From assembly GCA_002786065.1 (NCBI GenBank), contig NHNY01000004.1, positions 1,290,236 to 1,354,235 on the forward strand: 64,000 nucleotides of DNA, read 5' to 3'. Within the stretch, counting starts at the first letter, position 1. Every line of letters starts with the position of its first letter. Under the pieces are notes generated by a model. It saw only the letters and a program-made list of their open reading frames with translations. It was not told the origin of the DNA and did not search any database. Position numbers and translations under genes: made by a program. Of this stretch, positions 10,701 through 21,361 are shown piece after piece. Source of the stretch: Microcyclospora pomicola (lineage: Eukaryota; Ascomycota; Dothideomycetes; Capnodiales).

Positions 10701-10798
10701 GCAAAGGCCGTGGTCGCAAGGAGAAGGACAGAGGACGAGATGGCGCTTGTCCAGTTCCTTCTCCGACGAAGCCAGGGGTTGTGCGTGCGACGCGCCAT
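7703..10798 (-). CDS. GH16-like lectin/glucanase domain fused to acyltransferase-3-type membrane domain
   Basis: A single exon encodes 1031 aa, read from the ATG at 10798. Residues 1-33 form a signal peptide with an Arg-rich n-region, followed by a Ser/Thr-rich linker. A concanavalin-A-like GH16-type domain spans roughly 84-365 (KDIQYGSFRALMKSPP, then AELDLLAMG near 220). The usual ExDxxE active site reads E-L-D-L-L-A, so the last acid seems lost and the domain may bind glycan rather than cut it. A single membrane helix (about 390-412) leads to a Ser/Pro-rich cytosolic linker. From about 605 there are some ten membrane helices resembling acyltransferase-3 proteins, related in pattern to the gene at 15245. 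It probably acts at the plasma membrane on cell-wall or extracellular glycans. The domain fusion is seen; the function is inferred. Confidence 0.75.
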   Translation of the reverse strand: MARRTHNPWLRRRRNWTSAISSSVLLLATTAFAQDDTTTTTSSSSSITATSVTSTTTDADISTTSSSTSSATSSAATSVDNGTATCTCGYSDPVTGNVFTDSIIAYFNETASNTTLPADLFTINEFEHKYEKGWTIYYREGAAKSNVFFSSNITEWNIAPSILNLTVSPYTSTHLVDGAVIETVRKDIQYGSFRALMKSPPYGQGTALTMRAEHNESVSAELDLLAMGNGYDPSFQTTYGGQAPNLTAGLNYSSLPSYNFPYGYLPYRMDWTSDDITYWVGNNTLTTVPTSNANMVEMASSLIFKHWSNGDLDWMQTPAVSGTTAGIGWIRLFFNSSLTSESQLGQASCDSSQYCSTEDWTLRASTPYTDAMTSRETASVPVPSKKNHAAGIAIIIASLAFSAVLIIHAVARKMMGKKAPARSSTVPMSRPKMPTSPMPSGYYEGKNRPESQAYLNSKSRPVSDAWTTQTDFEMDHLRPMMVGSSTTLIDGSASPGRPYLGAQGRSVSGQPLLYSAAASTATLAAYEKEGPYGRPGTSFDAIEPLANRMDASTADLLSKAPSRLDYVPEGSQAAANPGAKPTPKPGAVPQARTRVDYLAGLVAVCSLLVSCTHFILTFVPSVIEEYLPQHYESEYWARRTIEPFFFNEIWVGIFFTTSTRFLTSGYLRTGNLKTIAEKVVCRCPRLMIPITAVILFEYFLMDLGAVYYLEYIPSITWSTWPSTTLYTNFGYFIDETLQLFYLIPNAAPQLTWNFCTGVLWTIPVQLQNSWLVLLGVVIIREIKTPWKRFGYYAFCIINHWYAMSWGSYFWFGLMLADLDITYKYRKPIQANPLIHYPMLILACVLVFASLGNDLLSVWTGYTFSTNERGIHPDMQTDLPIMDTARAGYPGYTEPKLNGLVFAVAAQYVVELSTWVQAVLSTKVFLFLFPHVFTIYLIHGLVFWSMGSLVCVFFAGQGLPFWLNMLLTALICYTTLFACLPIVTPIMEMLGKEITKGIWVSASEEPAPYRPTSYPLALSEVREMVTRKEDEP

Positions 10799-12683
10799 TC
10801 GAAACACGCAGGCCGGGAAGAGAGCGTAAGGTGTTCCTTGCGTGAGATAGGTTCAAAACTGAATATTTCAATCGTTGTTCAGCTGCATTCTTTTCTCCTA
10901 CAACAGATAGGCTTCATCCAGATGGCCCGCGCAAGCACAATAACCAAGCGAGTGTTGTATGGGTCTGACGAAGTGATCGGTGGTCGGTGGGTCGAGCGCA
11001 GTCGACGTGGAGGTAGCTGACTGTGAGATTGGTTCGTGCTTGTTCGTGCACTACCACACCAGTATGGTGAAGTGAAGAGAAAGCAACATGAACATGAAAG
11101 TGGTGAGCAGCTGATTTCCCGGAAGCCGCATCAGCGTCAGCATGAGCAGCTACCTGAACAACACCACCTGCATCAGCCACTACTGGACCAGCGACTGCAT
11201 GCGCTAATCGTCTTCCCTGCAGGACTGTTGCCGATACATGCTGCACCGGGTCTACGCTCTCCTGATCTCAGGATTGGCATTCCTTGACGTCCCGAAGACT
11301 ACTACTGAACACTGATCCTCCGAGCCCACCACCGCCACCAGTTCCCCAACGCCCGCGGAGGCTGAACCTCCCACTGCCAAGACGTAGCCACGCCAGTCCG
11401 CCGATCTATCCTACTTTCCCACCAATCCCTACCGGCAGAAGGACAATGCAGGTGATCCGCTGGATTCTCCTTAGCAGCGAGATCTGACTCCAGCATTATT
11501 TACTGCATCGAGTCTTTCGCAATTCCCGCGCGAACTGTCGCCGAACTTGGCAGGGCATTACCGACACTTCCGTTCCCCTTTATATCTAGACGATGTACTT
11601 TTTGGCTCTCTGACGAACGGAACCCGTCAAGCCGCCGACTACATTCTTCTCTGCGACTATTGGATGGTCTGTCAGGGTCAAGGTTTGCCACCTGCTCGCA
11701 GAGAAGATAACTGAAACACGGCTCGAAAAGGTCCCGGAACACAATCCTGCAGTCGCATGAGCTAGCATGCGAGGACACACGCATGCTCTACCAAGAGCAC
11801 GATGCGCGCAGCATACCTGAGCATTGATCCGTCATTCCACGATTATGACCATCGTCATCTCCTGCTGCGCACGATGATATGTCGGATACCCACACCAACT
11901 ACACATATGATATCTGATCTCGCGAGATGAGTAGATCTACCGATTGATCCTGGCGAATGTCACTGAGATAGCATATGATGCCATTATCATTGCATCATCC
12001 GCTCATCAAGCAGACGCCCAACGGTGGCGGACATGGACCGAGCCTACTCTTCGCATGCAATGTCAACGAGTAGCTTATCAGCAAAGCCAATTTTTCTATT
12101 ATTGCTCGGCACTTCCACATACTGTACCAAGTGTGTTTCGCGCTGGGTTCGCGTGTTAGAAGCGTGCGACGCGCGGCTCGTGAACCAGGGGAGCGAATCT
12201 GCTCCGCGGGAATTTAGGCTGGACGGCCACCTAATCTCTGAATGTGAGTGCTGCTTGAGATAAGCCCGATGGTCAGGTAAAGTTATCTTATAGCAAAGAT
12301 CTTGGTAAAACGCATTCCACCCACTCACAGGACTGACGGTGTCTTGACTGCCAGAATGGCACCCTCATCTCGTGTTAGGAAGAGGCCCATACCGCTGTCT
12401 TAATGGGTCGCATGCACAGGACGAAGGATTCAGACATGAAACATGGTATCTCAATCCAAATGATGATTTTCTGCTGATTGGTGGTGGAGCAACAACGGGG
12501 AGAAGACAAAGGTATTATCTACTGTTCGAATTGGACCTCCTTCGAGATATTCAGTGTTTGTATGCTAGTAAACATGCGGCGACTCTTTGAAAAGGCGCGT
12601 GCAATGTCTTATGATATACAATTGTACATATAGCGCATCTACCACAGCGCTCCAGGAGTCGCGTCCATAGTGCGATGTGCCGT
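10799..12683. other. Long intergenic region (1.9 kb)
   Basis: No frame shows coding character or a recognisable domain on either strand. The part next to 10799 is the upstream region of the GH16/acyltransferase gene; the rest lies downstream of the minus-strand GT2-like gene. Confidence 0.5.
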
Positions 12684-14260
12684 TCACGTCACCAAGACAT
12701 CCAGTTGCGCATATACGTCCACTACGGCGCGGTACACCAGCAGCAGGGGATAGACGACGAGCAGCACAGGCGCTGTCCACGCCGGCACAAACTCGCTCCG
12801 CGCCTTGTGGATCATGTACACCGTCGATAATAGGCAGATCACACTGTAGTTCAAGTCAGCTATCGGGACGTGTAACAGAGGGCGATGGTGAAGATGGCTT
12901 ACCCTGCAATCATCAGCCACTCACTGATGGGGTACGGAAAGTACACAGTAGAGGCAAACTGGGCGGTCGATGACGGCGTCTCTGTGAAAAGCAGAGCGAA
13001 TGCCATGCACAGATACTGCAAGATGGCATGTGACGCGATCCGCAATACCACCAGTTCGTAGATCACTGCGAATCTTGATTTTCCCGTCCACTTCACTGCC
13101 GACGCATCCGTGCTACTGTTCTTCTTGAAAGCGACTGAAGTGTATCGTGCCGCAGCTAGAACCCACTGACGCGCTTCGGTGGCTTGTGTGTACAGATAGC
13201 TGGCGTAGGTCGCTGGACAGGGCTCGAAGCAGACAAGTCTCAGGTCGTTAACTGTCCGGGCGCCTTGCGCGACTGCAGCAAAGCCAACATCATGGCCGGT
13301 ACGCGCTACATTGGCTGTCGCGCCAGTTGCAGCTCGTAGCGCCGCTGTCCTCCAGTAAGTATTCGAGTCCAATGCGGCGTTGAATGTCCAGGTGATGGCC
13401 CGACCAGGGTACAGGAGCGCGTACACCATGTCATGCTCGATGTTGGCCAGCGCGGCGAAGAATGAGGAGCTTCTTCCCTGTGGCACACGCACACTTCTGC
13501 CTTGCATCACGTCTACCTTCGCATCCTGCATCAGGCGCTCCACCGCAATGCGCATAGCATGTGGGTGCGGCCGTTGATCACGGGAAAAGATGGCCATGAT
13601 ACTAGCAGCCATCGTGCCGGCGGAGGACAGGAAGTGCGCGAGACGCGCTGAAAGTGAGCCTTGAGCATGTGGAGGAGTCACGTAGATGCGTACCCCGGCC
13701 GCTTCCAGGGTTCCGTCGTAGTCGTTGGCGTGCATATGCGCTATGCTGTGCTCGTGGCACAGGACATTGATCCGGACCAGTGATTTCGGATAGAGTAGGC
13801 CATTCCGGATCTGCTTGATGGCGGCCAAATCGGCCGCGGTGCCTTGTTCAAGGACAAATACCATTTCCACCAGAGGCAGCGCCTCCTCGCTGGTCTTGAA
13901 CTTGTGGTCGTCTTTCTCGAATTTGGCCGTCGCCTTGAGCGCTTCCTTGAGTGGCGTCAGTCCATCGTACGCTTCCAGCGCAGTCGTGCCGGCAACGATG
14001 GTAGCGATGGCGAGATACAGAAACCAAAAGATCTTGGTCGCTTCGGAGTCCAACACGGTGTAAAGCGCGATGGAAAAGACAAAGTAAGACACCACGAGCG
14101 CGGTGGCAGTCCAACTCTGTATTCTGGCGGAAATCGACTGACGAGAGCGATCGGGCGCGGTGCCGCCGCGCGCATATTCGTGCGCAGGAGGCATCAGCGG
14201 AGCAACATTGACATCGACACCACCAGCTCCAGGTTTGTATCCTTCGTCCTGGCGTCCCAT
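12684..14260 (-). CDS. Membrane glycosyltransferase family 2-like polysaccharide synthase
   Basis: Two exons (14260-12903 and 12843-12684) join in frame across a 59-bp GT-AG intron with a CTGAC branch site, giving 505 aa. Two membrane helices near residues 50-95 precede a cytosolic domain. That domain has GT2-like marks: VEMVFVLEQ, QGRSVRVPQGR, an acidic FEPCPATYASY and a Q-x-x-x-R-Q-W element (QATEARQW), resembling the QxxRW motif of processive GT2 enzymes. C-terminal helices include one completed by exon 2. The family normally polymerises or transfers sugars at the membrane. It lies between two acyltransferase-3-like genes, suggesting joint work on an acylated glycan. The GT2 call is from motif memory; a diverged, inactive member is possible. 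Confidence 0.65.
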
Positions 14261-15244
14261 GGCTGATGTCGTCGCGGTGCAACTGCGTCAAGTTCCTGGA
14301 AGTGTAATGGCCCCTCGATCCTCCCGGCGTTCAGATTGGCACACAACGCTGGGGAAAGTCGGTAGTCGTGACCTTGAAACCAAAAAGCCAATGGCGACGC
14401 TGCAGTAACAACAGTCTCACGGCGTGGCCCAGCTGTATCAAGTGATTGTTCGGTCACACAATACAAACGCCGCATGACATTCTTACTGGGGAGACACAAG
14501 AGACGTTGTGAAGGCTGCGGGCATCTCCTTATCACACCTCCATTAACAAGCAGCCAGATCGGCGTCAGCAGCCGCTCAAAGGGACAATCTTGCAACGTCG
14601 CGGACCCGGGTGGAGAGCCTTTGCGCCGCCACTCAATAATCATCATCAGGTATTCTCCCAGCACAGTACATTAACAGCCTAGTTCATGTACATGCAGGTA
14701 AGGATCCCAAAATAACCCACTCGACAAGGAGGTCGATCTTGGACTCATCACCATACGCAGGGATTGGTGATGTTTGCTGGGCATTCGTGTTTTTGCCGGA
14801 ATCCGCTGCTCGCATCATTACCGGACCAACTTCCCATCACATCATAATCTCACAGCCATCGGCCACAGCTACGTCCGGACAATTATCTCCAACTCCAAAC
14901 GGCGTCGACTTTCAAGACTATCAACGGCCCACGCCACCCATCTCACTGTGGCGCGCCGGTCTCTGCCAAGATCCATCAAGCCAAGTCCGTTTTCTAGGTT
15001 CGAAACCCAAACCTCCGGGCTCAACCACCCCTTCGCACGCGACATTGCCGCCACCCGTCTTGCTGCAGGTAGATTGTAGCACTGCCAAGAAACGCCTGGC
15101 CTGATCTGCCTGATCCGGACTCTGACATCGCTTGCTGGACTGTTCTGTCCCATCGCGTGCAGTAGCAATACCATCTCTTGGGCGGGCTCCCATACGACGA
15201 CCAGGGCATAGGTTTCATTACTCTCGGGCAACATCTACAACACT
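14261..15244. other. Divergent promoter region between GT2-like and acyltransferase genes
   Basis: Head-to-head spacer of about 1 kb. It is CT-rich before 15245. A GGTTCGAAACC string near 15000 resembles a tRNA B box, but no cloverleaf can be folded. No gene seen. Confidence 0.5.
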
Positions 15245-16678
15245 ATGTTTTCCAAGCGGAGGAGCAGTGTGGGCGAGGTGCGCGAGGAGAAGCAGCCGGT
15301 TCCACAATGGCTGAGGACTGTTGTTCCAACCTCAATTTCACAGAAGATTCCCGACCAGACCATCAGCGAACATGATTCAACACAAGACTATCTCATCGGT
15401 GTGCGTGGTGTCCTGGCCATCATGAGTTTCCTCTGGGTGTTCATGCAGACCTTCTCTCCCGCAGCAGTGGCGCATTCGGTCAATGATACTGGACCCGGCT
15501 ATCAGATCGCACTGCGGAAAACGCTTTCAGTGCTGTTTTGGAATGATTCAATGATCTACTCCTCATTCATCTTCTTGTCCGCGCGGACCATTTGCCTGCC
15601 ATTCCTACTCGACTCCTCGAAACTCACCCTTGCTAGCTGTGTTCTCCGACGCGGTCTGCGCCTGTGGTTTCCTACAGCAGCCGCCTTGATCGTGGTCTAC
15701 ATTGTCTTCTCCAAGACTCTAGGCACCACCTATCTAAGCACTTTCAGTAACCTGACCCAGAACTACTCCATGCACACCGACATATATGTCCTGCCTAGTT
15801 CGCTGGCCAATTTCAACGCCATCTTTCAAGTCTTCTGGATCACACACAACTTCTCCTATCAAGGAGGATCCTGGGCATTCCCCACGCAGACATTGTGGAT
15901 TGTCAGTGCCATCTTCCAGCAGTCGTACACCGTTTACATGACCATGGTCATTGTTCCATACACGCGCAAATCCTGGCGTCTATGGGGTGCTGCCGTCTTC
16001 ATCGTCACTGCTTTCTGGGTATATTCCTGGGCCTGGTTCTCGATCACGGGTCTGCTCGTTGCCGACGCCGTGGTCAACATGGACCTCAAAGGAAAGTGCC
16101 AAGCACATCGAATCCCAGTCATGATTGCGGCGGCGGTGATGATGGGCGTGGGGTACTTCCTCTGTTTCTACTGGGTGGACGCCCGGCCGGACCTGCAATA
16201 TAAGGAGATCGATTATCACACTGGTCTGTACAACACTGGTGGCCTCTACACATGGAACGACACAACCGCTCCACTACTTCTGGCCGAAAACTATCTCGTC
16301 ATCTGTGGTTTCTTCCTGTTCCTCGAATCCACAGACTTCCTCCAAATGATATTCCGCAATCCCGTCTTTGTCTTCATCGGCAAGCGCTCCTTCAGTAAGT
16401 TCTACTTTCGTGATTGGCTCTTCCTTCAGCCCGCTGACTCACCAATCTTCTGCGTAGGTTACTTCCTCCTCCAATCAATCATCGTCTACGCTGTTGGCAT
16501 CAAGATTGCTCTGAACATGATGCCCGATGGGACGTTGAAGAACTACCCCAATGCTACAGGCGTTGCTTTCATCGCGTCGCTGCTGGTGACCATTGCAGCT
16601 GGCGAAGTGTTTTACTGGCTTCTTGATGTTCCCTCGCGGATGTTCGGACGCCTTCTTTTCACGTGGATTCGCGAGTAG
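15245..16678 (+). CDS. Acyltransferase-3-like integral membrane protein
   Basis: Exons 15245-16394 and 16458-16678 give 456 aa. The intron (63 bp, GTAAGT...CTGAC...TAG) is a multiple of three with no stop, so naive translation retains it; splicing restores a clean hydrophobic junction (GKRSFSYFLLQSI). The protein has about ten membrane helices, beginning with DYLIGVRGVLAIMSFLWVFM, a typical acyltransferase-3 start. It lacks the GH16-like front of its relative at 7703-10798. Such proteins transfer acyl groups to extracellular or lumenal sugars; the substrate is unknown. It lies head-to-head with the GT2-like gene, so they may share a promoter region. The ATG at 15245 has a good context (AACACT before ATG). 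Confidence 0.75.
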   Translation: MFSKRRSSVGEVREEKQPVPQWLRTVVPTSISQKIPDQTISEHDSTQDYLIGVRGVLAIMSFLWVFMQTFSPAAVAHSVNDTGPGYQIALRKTLSVLFWNDSMIYSSFIFLSARTICLPFLLDSSKLTLASCVLRRGLRLWFPTAAALIVVYIVFSKTLGTTYLSTFSNLTQNYSMHTDIYVLPSSLANFNAIFQVFWITHNFSYQGGSWAFPTQTLWIVSAIFQQSYTVYMTMVIVPYTRKSWRLWGAAVFIVTAFWVYSWAWFSITGLLVADAVVNMDLKGKCQAHRIPVMIAAAVMMGVGYFLCFYWVDARPDLQYKEIDYHTGLYNTGGLYTWNDTTAPLLLAENYLVICGFFLFLESTDFLQMIFRNPVFVFIGKRSFSKFYFRDWLFLQPADSPIFCVGYFLLQSIIVYAVGIKIALNMMPDGTLKNYPNATGVAFIASLLVTIAAGEVFYWLLDVPSRMFGRLLFTWIRE

Positions 16679-17147
16679 CTTGGTAGCATAACCACCAGGG
16701 CTTCGTGTGTCTTTCATAGTTCGATGTATCGTTACACAATTGAAAAGCGCTCTGGTTCTCTATTGAGTAGGTCTTGCAGCACACAATTGCAACCTTCGTA
16801 GTGACTGTTTCGTTTTCTTGTGGGTTTGACGGCAGTGAAGTCAGCAGCAGCCAGGCATTTTGGCCATAGCTCGATCGCCATCATGACGACTGTTCATCCA
16901 GCGCTCAGACGCATATGATGTGTTTCACCATTATGCCACACAACATATATATTGTGCGTCATGACAGATCGCCAGCTGCAACTCGAATGCTGCATGGAAA
17001 GTCCCGCGGCGAGCGATAATGGATGCCAAATGCCGTGTTACCTTCTAATGCCGTCCAATTCAAGAATCTCGCGAGACTCTATCACTTCACTGTGCTTCGT
17101 GTCGTCAGGCTTCATCACGTAGACATCGTTGTACACTGGACGACCAC
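16679..17147. other. Intergenic between convergent genes
   Basis: Tail-to-tail spacer, no gene seen. Confidence 0.5.
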
Positions 17148-17903
17148 TCAATGATGGACTGCGCCACCTCCCTTGCCCTTCTCCCAGCCTCGAATACTCT
17201 CATCGATATTCACCCAGTAGCGTAGCTTGACCGCCTCCTGCGCCGCCGCCTCCCAATCCGCATTTGCGATCTGCGCATCCAAGACTTGCACGCTCGCCGC
17301 AACCCTTGCGTCATTCTCTTGCCGTAGCTCCAACAGCCCTGCTTCATCCTGCACCTCCTCCACCGCCTCCCGTGCCTCCATGACCTCCATCAAGAGCTCA
17401 TTATCCAGCCCGTCAAGCTTCGCCGACTCGTCCTCGACATCGATCCCACGCAGCAAAAGCAGGTATTGCGCGCGTCGTAACGGGTCCTGCAATGTCTTGT
17501 ACGCCTCGTTGATGCGCGAGCTGAGAGCCTCTGCTTGCACTTTCTTGTCTGCAGGCGCAAGATCCGGATGCGCTTTGGCTTGCAATTGAAGGAACTCCTT
17601 TCGTAATTGCTTCAGGTCCGGGGAGAACGGCGATCGTGGAGGGAGACCATTGGGGAAGGTTTGCGGGAAGAAGTCGTAGTGCGTTTGAGGGGTGATGGAC
17701 TCGCGCTGTGGACTTGCGGCTGTAGTCTGGAGGTTTCGGGCGGTAGACGAAAAAGTTCGTTGCGATCGCTGCGGTTGCGATCGTTGTAGCAAAGGTGATG
17801 GTATAGCTCGATGGCAATTGGCGCAAGTACGTGGCACCGATGACCGGAAGCGCAGACCGTTTGACGTACGCTGCGCTGTTTCCACGATACTGCGTTTCAT
17901 CAT
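17148..17903 (-). CDS. JAC1: Mitochondrial J-type co-chaperone Jac1/HSC20
   Basis: Single exon of 251 aa from the preferred tandem ATG at 17903 (MMKRSIVETAQ). An in-frame upstream ATG at 17999 would add 32 residues. The N terminus is basic and Ser/Thr-rich, as expected for a mitochondrial presequence. The J domain has HPDL near the middle (KAHPDLAPADKK), preceded by HYDFFPQTFP and followed by INEAYKTLQDPLRRAQYLL, all typical of HscB/Jac1. The C-terminal three-helix Isu-binding domain follows (LLMEVMEAREAVEE). Jac1 brings the Fe-S scaffold Isu to Hsp70 Ssq1 in the matrix. It lacks the N-terminal zinc finger seen in some animal HSC20, but a CANCHRA element near residue 30 is a partial reminder of one. 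Confidence 0.9.
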   Translation of the reverse strand: MMKRSIVETAQRTSNGLRFRSSVPRTCANCHRAIPSPLLQRSQPQRSQRTFSSTARNLQTTAASPQRESITPQTHYDFFPQTFPNGLPPRSPFSPDLKQLRKEFLQLQAKAHPDLAPADKKVQAEALSSRINEAYKTLQDPLRRAQYLLLLRGIDVEDESAKLDGLDNELLMEVMEAREAVEEVQDEAGLLELRQENDARVAASVQVLDAQIANADWEAAAQEAVKLRYWVNIDESIRGWEKGKGGGAVHH

Positions 17904-18650
17904 GGCAAAATTTGTGATCTCGGCGTGGAACTTAACTAAGGGATACAAGATAGCCTGGGCTCGCAGTGTTCTTGAAGTGTAATAAGGTCGAGTCGACATG
18001 GAAATGTTAAAAATGATGTCATAGCTCTATTCCTCGCACATCTACAGACATCAGATTGATTTCTTGCACAAATAAGATAGGTACCTAATCTCCTCCCGCA
18101 AGGACATGTAGGTATAAAGGTAAATCACTTCCATGTGTGTACACATGAATGGGTACTTCACCATATCTAGCTGTTTCTACCTTACCCTGACAGTCTAGAG
18201 CTATTATTAGTAAGGTTCAATGTTGTTAATGCGTCTCCCGCGTGCTCATCTGTGAATGAATTGCATGCATGTACGTACCCATACTGCGATTGTACCTGGT
18301 ATCAGAAGTATGAAGTGCAGCTAAGGCTCAGTATCTTACCTTATATCCAAGCTCCCTCTAGGGGAGTCCACGAAGATGATAGCAAGTCTACAGTTCACAA
18401 CTGCCGGAGTGAGAACGAAGCGCAAAGGCCGCACGTCCATACGCCACAGTGTAATGATATCTGGTTCGTCATGCTACCCACGCATCATGGAGTTCGAACT
18501 TGGCACAACCGCCCAGCATAGACTGACGAGTCGTCCACGCCTTGTTGTATACAACGTCGTTCCTGGCCATCTTGTATATGGCACATCACTTCCTATCATA
18601 TCGTCAGACCTTTCCAACGCTTATATTCTCTTTCTAGTTCTTGATTGACC
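17904..18650. other. Divergent intergenic region rich in TACCTA/AGGTA motifs
   Basis: The spacer between JAC1 and the acyltransferase at 18651 is AT-rich and contains several TACCT/AGGTA words (e.g. AGGTACCTAA near 18080). No gene seen apart from the possible JAC1 N-terminal extension to 17999. Confidence 0.5.
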
Positions 18651-20017
18651 ATGACTGTCATAGACCGCACGCAGCGATGCAGTCCAGCACCCACGGGAAA
18701 TGCAGCACATGCTACAGAGGAAGAGACTAGCAAGAGGGATCGTACAACAAGAAATATGATTGTGGAGTACTTTCGATTCGCAGTCATGCTATCATTCTTT
18801 GCGACAGCTGCGATCTGGTAGATTCTCTGCCTGCTGGCACATCATTGTTGCCGCTCTTTGCTGAACCGCCTCTACAGCTTACATGTTCAGCAATGGGTTG
18901 GCGCTCTGGTGCATTTCTATGATCGCGCGCTGGCGGAGAGAATGCAAACCGTTGTCAAAGGACTAGCCGCCATTCTTGTCATCGGGCTCAACCAGTGGCG
19001 ATCGCCAATTACCACACGGATCAGTGGCGACCCAAGCGTAAGAGGTCAGATCCGGATGACGCCTGATGGCAAGGTCATCTTCGACTTTCCTTCTCGTATT
19101 GTCTTGATTGCGAACCACCAGGTATGTATTTCAAGCTGTTCGAAAGCTTCAAGCATTGACCACCGCCAGCACAGTTGTACACAGAATGGATTCTTCTATG
19201 GTGGACGGCGTACACTAAAGGTTATCACGGCTCCTTGATTATCGTGCTCAAAGATGCCATCAAGAAGATCCCGGTTCTCGGTCGCGGCATGATGTTCTTC
19301 TCTTTCATCTTTCTCAGTCGCCGTTGGGAGACGGACAAGACTCATCTCGAAGAGAACTTAGATCGTCTGTCCGATTCAAGCAGACGTACACCCATGTGGT
19401 TGCTCATCTTCCCCGAAGGAACAAATCTGTCGAAACGATCTCTAGGATTGAGTAGGCAGTGGGCTGAAAGGAATGATCTCCCACACTCGGACCTTATTTT
19501 ACTTCCTAGGACCAGGGGTCTGCGCGCGTGTCTCGATGGCCTGGCAGAGAGTGTGGACTGGCTGTATGACTGCACAATCGCGTACGAGCACATTCCGTAC
19601 GTAACCCGCGCAAGATATATGATCCCCAACTGACCACAGTTCAGGCGAGGAACAGACGGCCAGGACATTTTCAATCTGAAGACCCTGTATATCGAAGGTC
19701 TTACAGCTCCCGTCACTCACACCCATTGGCGCCGATTTGCTGTCAAGGATATCCCCTGGTCTGATCCTGAGGCTTTCGATCAATGGCTATACGAGCGATG
19801 GGCCGAGAAGGGCAAACTTCTCGAGCACTTCCAATCGCAACGCTGCTTCCCAGCTGATGATGGGTACATACAGGCAAGCGTCAAGCTTCGTGATCCATCG
19901 GAGATCTTACAGGTCTTTACCGGTCTTCTGGTGGTAGTAACCCTTCTGGTAGGGTTCACATTGGCCTACCGAGTGAATTTTGGTAATGGCTTCTCTGCGG
20001 TTAGATCAAATGTCTAG
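18651..20017 (+). CDS. CST26: Lysophospholipid acyltransferase, Cst26/PSI1 (LCLAT1-like) family
   Basis: I assemble four exons (18651-18817, 18878-19121, 19175-19596, 19645-20017) into 401 aa; all joins keep frame. The first exon ends in a membrane helix. The acyltransferase box is IANHQLYTEWILLWW, the NHQxYxxW variant of NHx4D found in the AGPAT/LCLAT1/Cst26 group, restored across intron 2. FPEGTNLS is the second block. A C-terminal membrane helix (LLVVVTLLVGFTLAY) completes the topology. Yeast Cst26/Psi1 places stearoyl chains on the sn-1 position of phosphatidylinositol in the ER. In intron 3 the second of two AGs must be used, since the first gives an early stop. The symbol is by family similarity. 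Confidence 0.8.
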
Positions 20018-20166
20018 CTCTAACTTCAAATTCTCCGATAAGAAGCAAAGGTGGTGTTTGGCTTACAATCACTGGTATGAGCATCATGCCGCCGGGATCA
20101 CCGCACTGAGCCGACCTGCGGATTCGACCCGAACTCAACGGCTCCCGCGACGATCATCACTGTAAC

Positions 20167-21361
20167 AAATTCGGAGGCATACGGGACGATGGCAGACCTT
20201 ACTTAACCCCTTTTCACGAACCACGGCCAGGGTCTGTAAGAGTGTGAAGGACGAATACTTCGCCACGGGTTCCGTGTTGAATGTCAACAACATGTGGGCT
20301 ACCTTTGCCGCAGATAACGTGGTTAGCTATTGCCTTGAGGAGCCGTACGACTTCATCATGTACCCAAACTTTCGTGCTGCGTTCTCGGATGCCACGTACG
20401 TACTCCCTGCTACAAGGTCATATGTCATGTCCGTGTGCAATGAGCTGACAACCCGTAGATCCGACCTCGTCAAGACTTCCCATTTCCTTGTCCACATTCC
20501 TTGGATATTGACAGCTTTAGGGTGCTGCCGAATTGGTTGGTGGTCATGTTGTCGGCCCCTATGAAGTCAGTAAATGCGTTCCGCGACGAGATGGAGGCAC
20601 AGATCCTGCGAGCGAAGGCCACCAATGCAGCTGGTGACAAGCCGTCCGCCGAGCACTTGTCACTATTTACTGCTCTGCTACAGTCTGATCATCCCGCATC
20701 AGAATTGGGACTGAAGCGTCTGCGATACGAAGCCTTATCAGTCATCGGGGCGGGTGTTAAAACGAAATCACATGCTTCGTCAAATTGCATCTTTTACGTT
20801 CTGGCGGATCCTTACATCTTATCTCGTCTCGTTAGTAAGCTTGAAGCGGCCCTCCCAGATCCCAACCGGATGATCGACCTCGACACTCTGACGCAACTGC
20901 CCCATCTCACCTGCATCATCAATGAAGCGCTTCGTTTCTCTTATGGTGTGGCACAGCGTTTGCCACGACGCTGCCCAGCGCCTGTCGTCTACACCTCTGG
21001 AAAAGAGGAGTATGTCCTACCATCGGGCTACATCATAAGCATGGACAACTACTTCGCCTCGCACGATGCCACCATCTTCCCCGACCGGTACGAGTTCAAA
21101 CCCGAACGATGGGAGAATGACCCCCTTGCAGGGCCGCTAAGCCGATATCTCATCACCCTTGGCCGCGGCACCCGCAGCTGTCTAGGAATGCAATTGGCGT
21201 ATGTGGAGTTATACATCGGCATCGCAACGTTCTTCCGGAGCTTCACGTCGGAGTTCTTCGAGACACAGCGAGATGCCATCGACTGCTACATGGACATGAT
21301 AGTGCCACGGCCCAAGCCGAGGACGAAAGGGGTAAGGGTGATGGTGATGGCTGTCGCTTGA
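20167..21361 (+). pseudogene. Cytochrome P450 remnant, 5'-truncated and frameshifted
   Basis: The C-terminal half of a fungal P450 is clear: ExxR as NEALRFS, FKPERWEN, and the heme loop LGRGTRSCLG with its Cys. Upstream, a piece with RWQTLLNPFS and YFATGSVLNVNNMWA matches the helix-C region, but nothing encodes the membrane anchor and first ~120 residues. An intron (about 20394-20458) joins FSDA to TSDLVKTSHFLVHIPW. Then the frame slips near 20515, since the continuation VLPNWLVVMLSAPMKSV is in another phase. The I-helix reads GAGVKTKSH and lacks the expected acidic residue before Thr. I judge it a dead gene. The substrate class is unknown. Confidence 0.75.

Noticed and set aside
14940-15040. 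tRNA-like B box (GGTTCGAAACC) near 15000
   Set aside because: No matching A box at proper spacing and no stem pairing for a T arm or acceptor.
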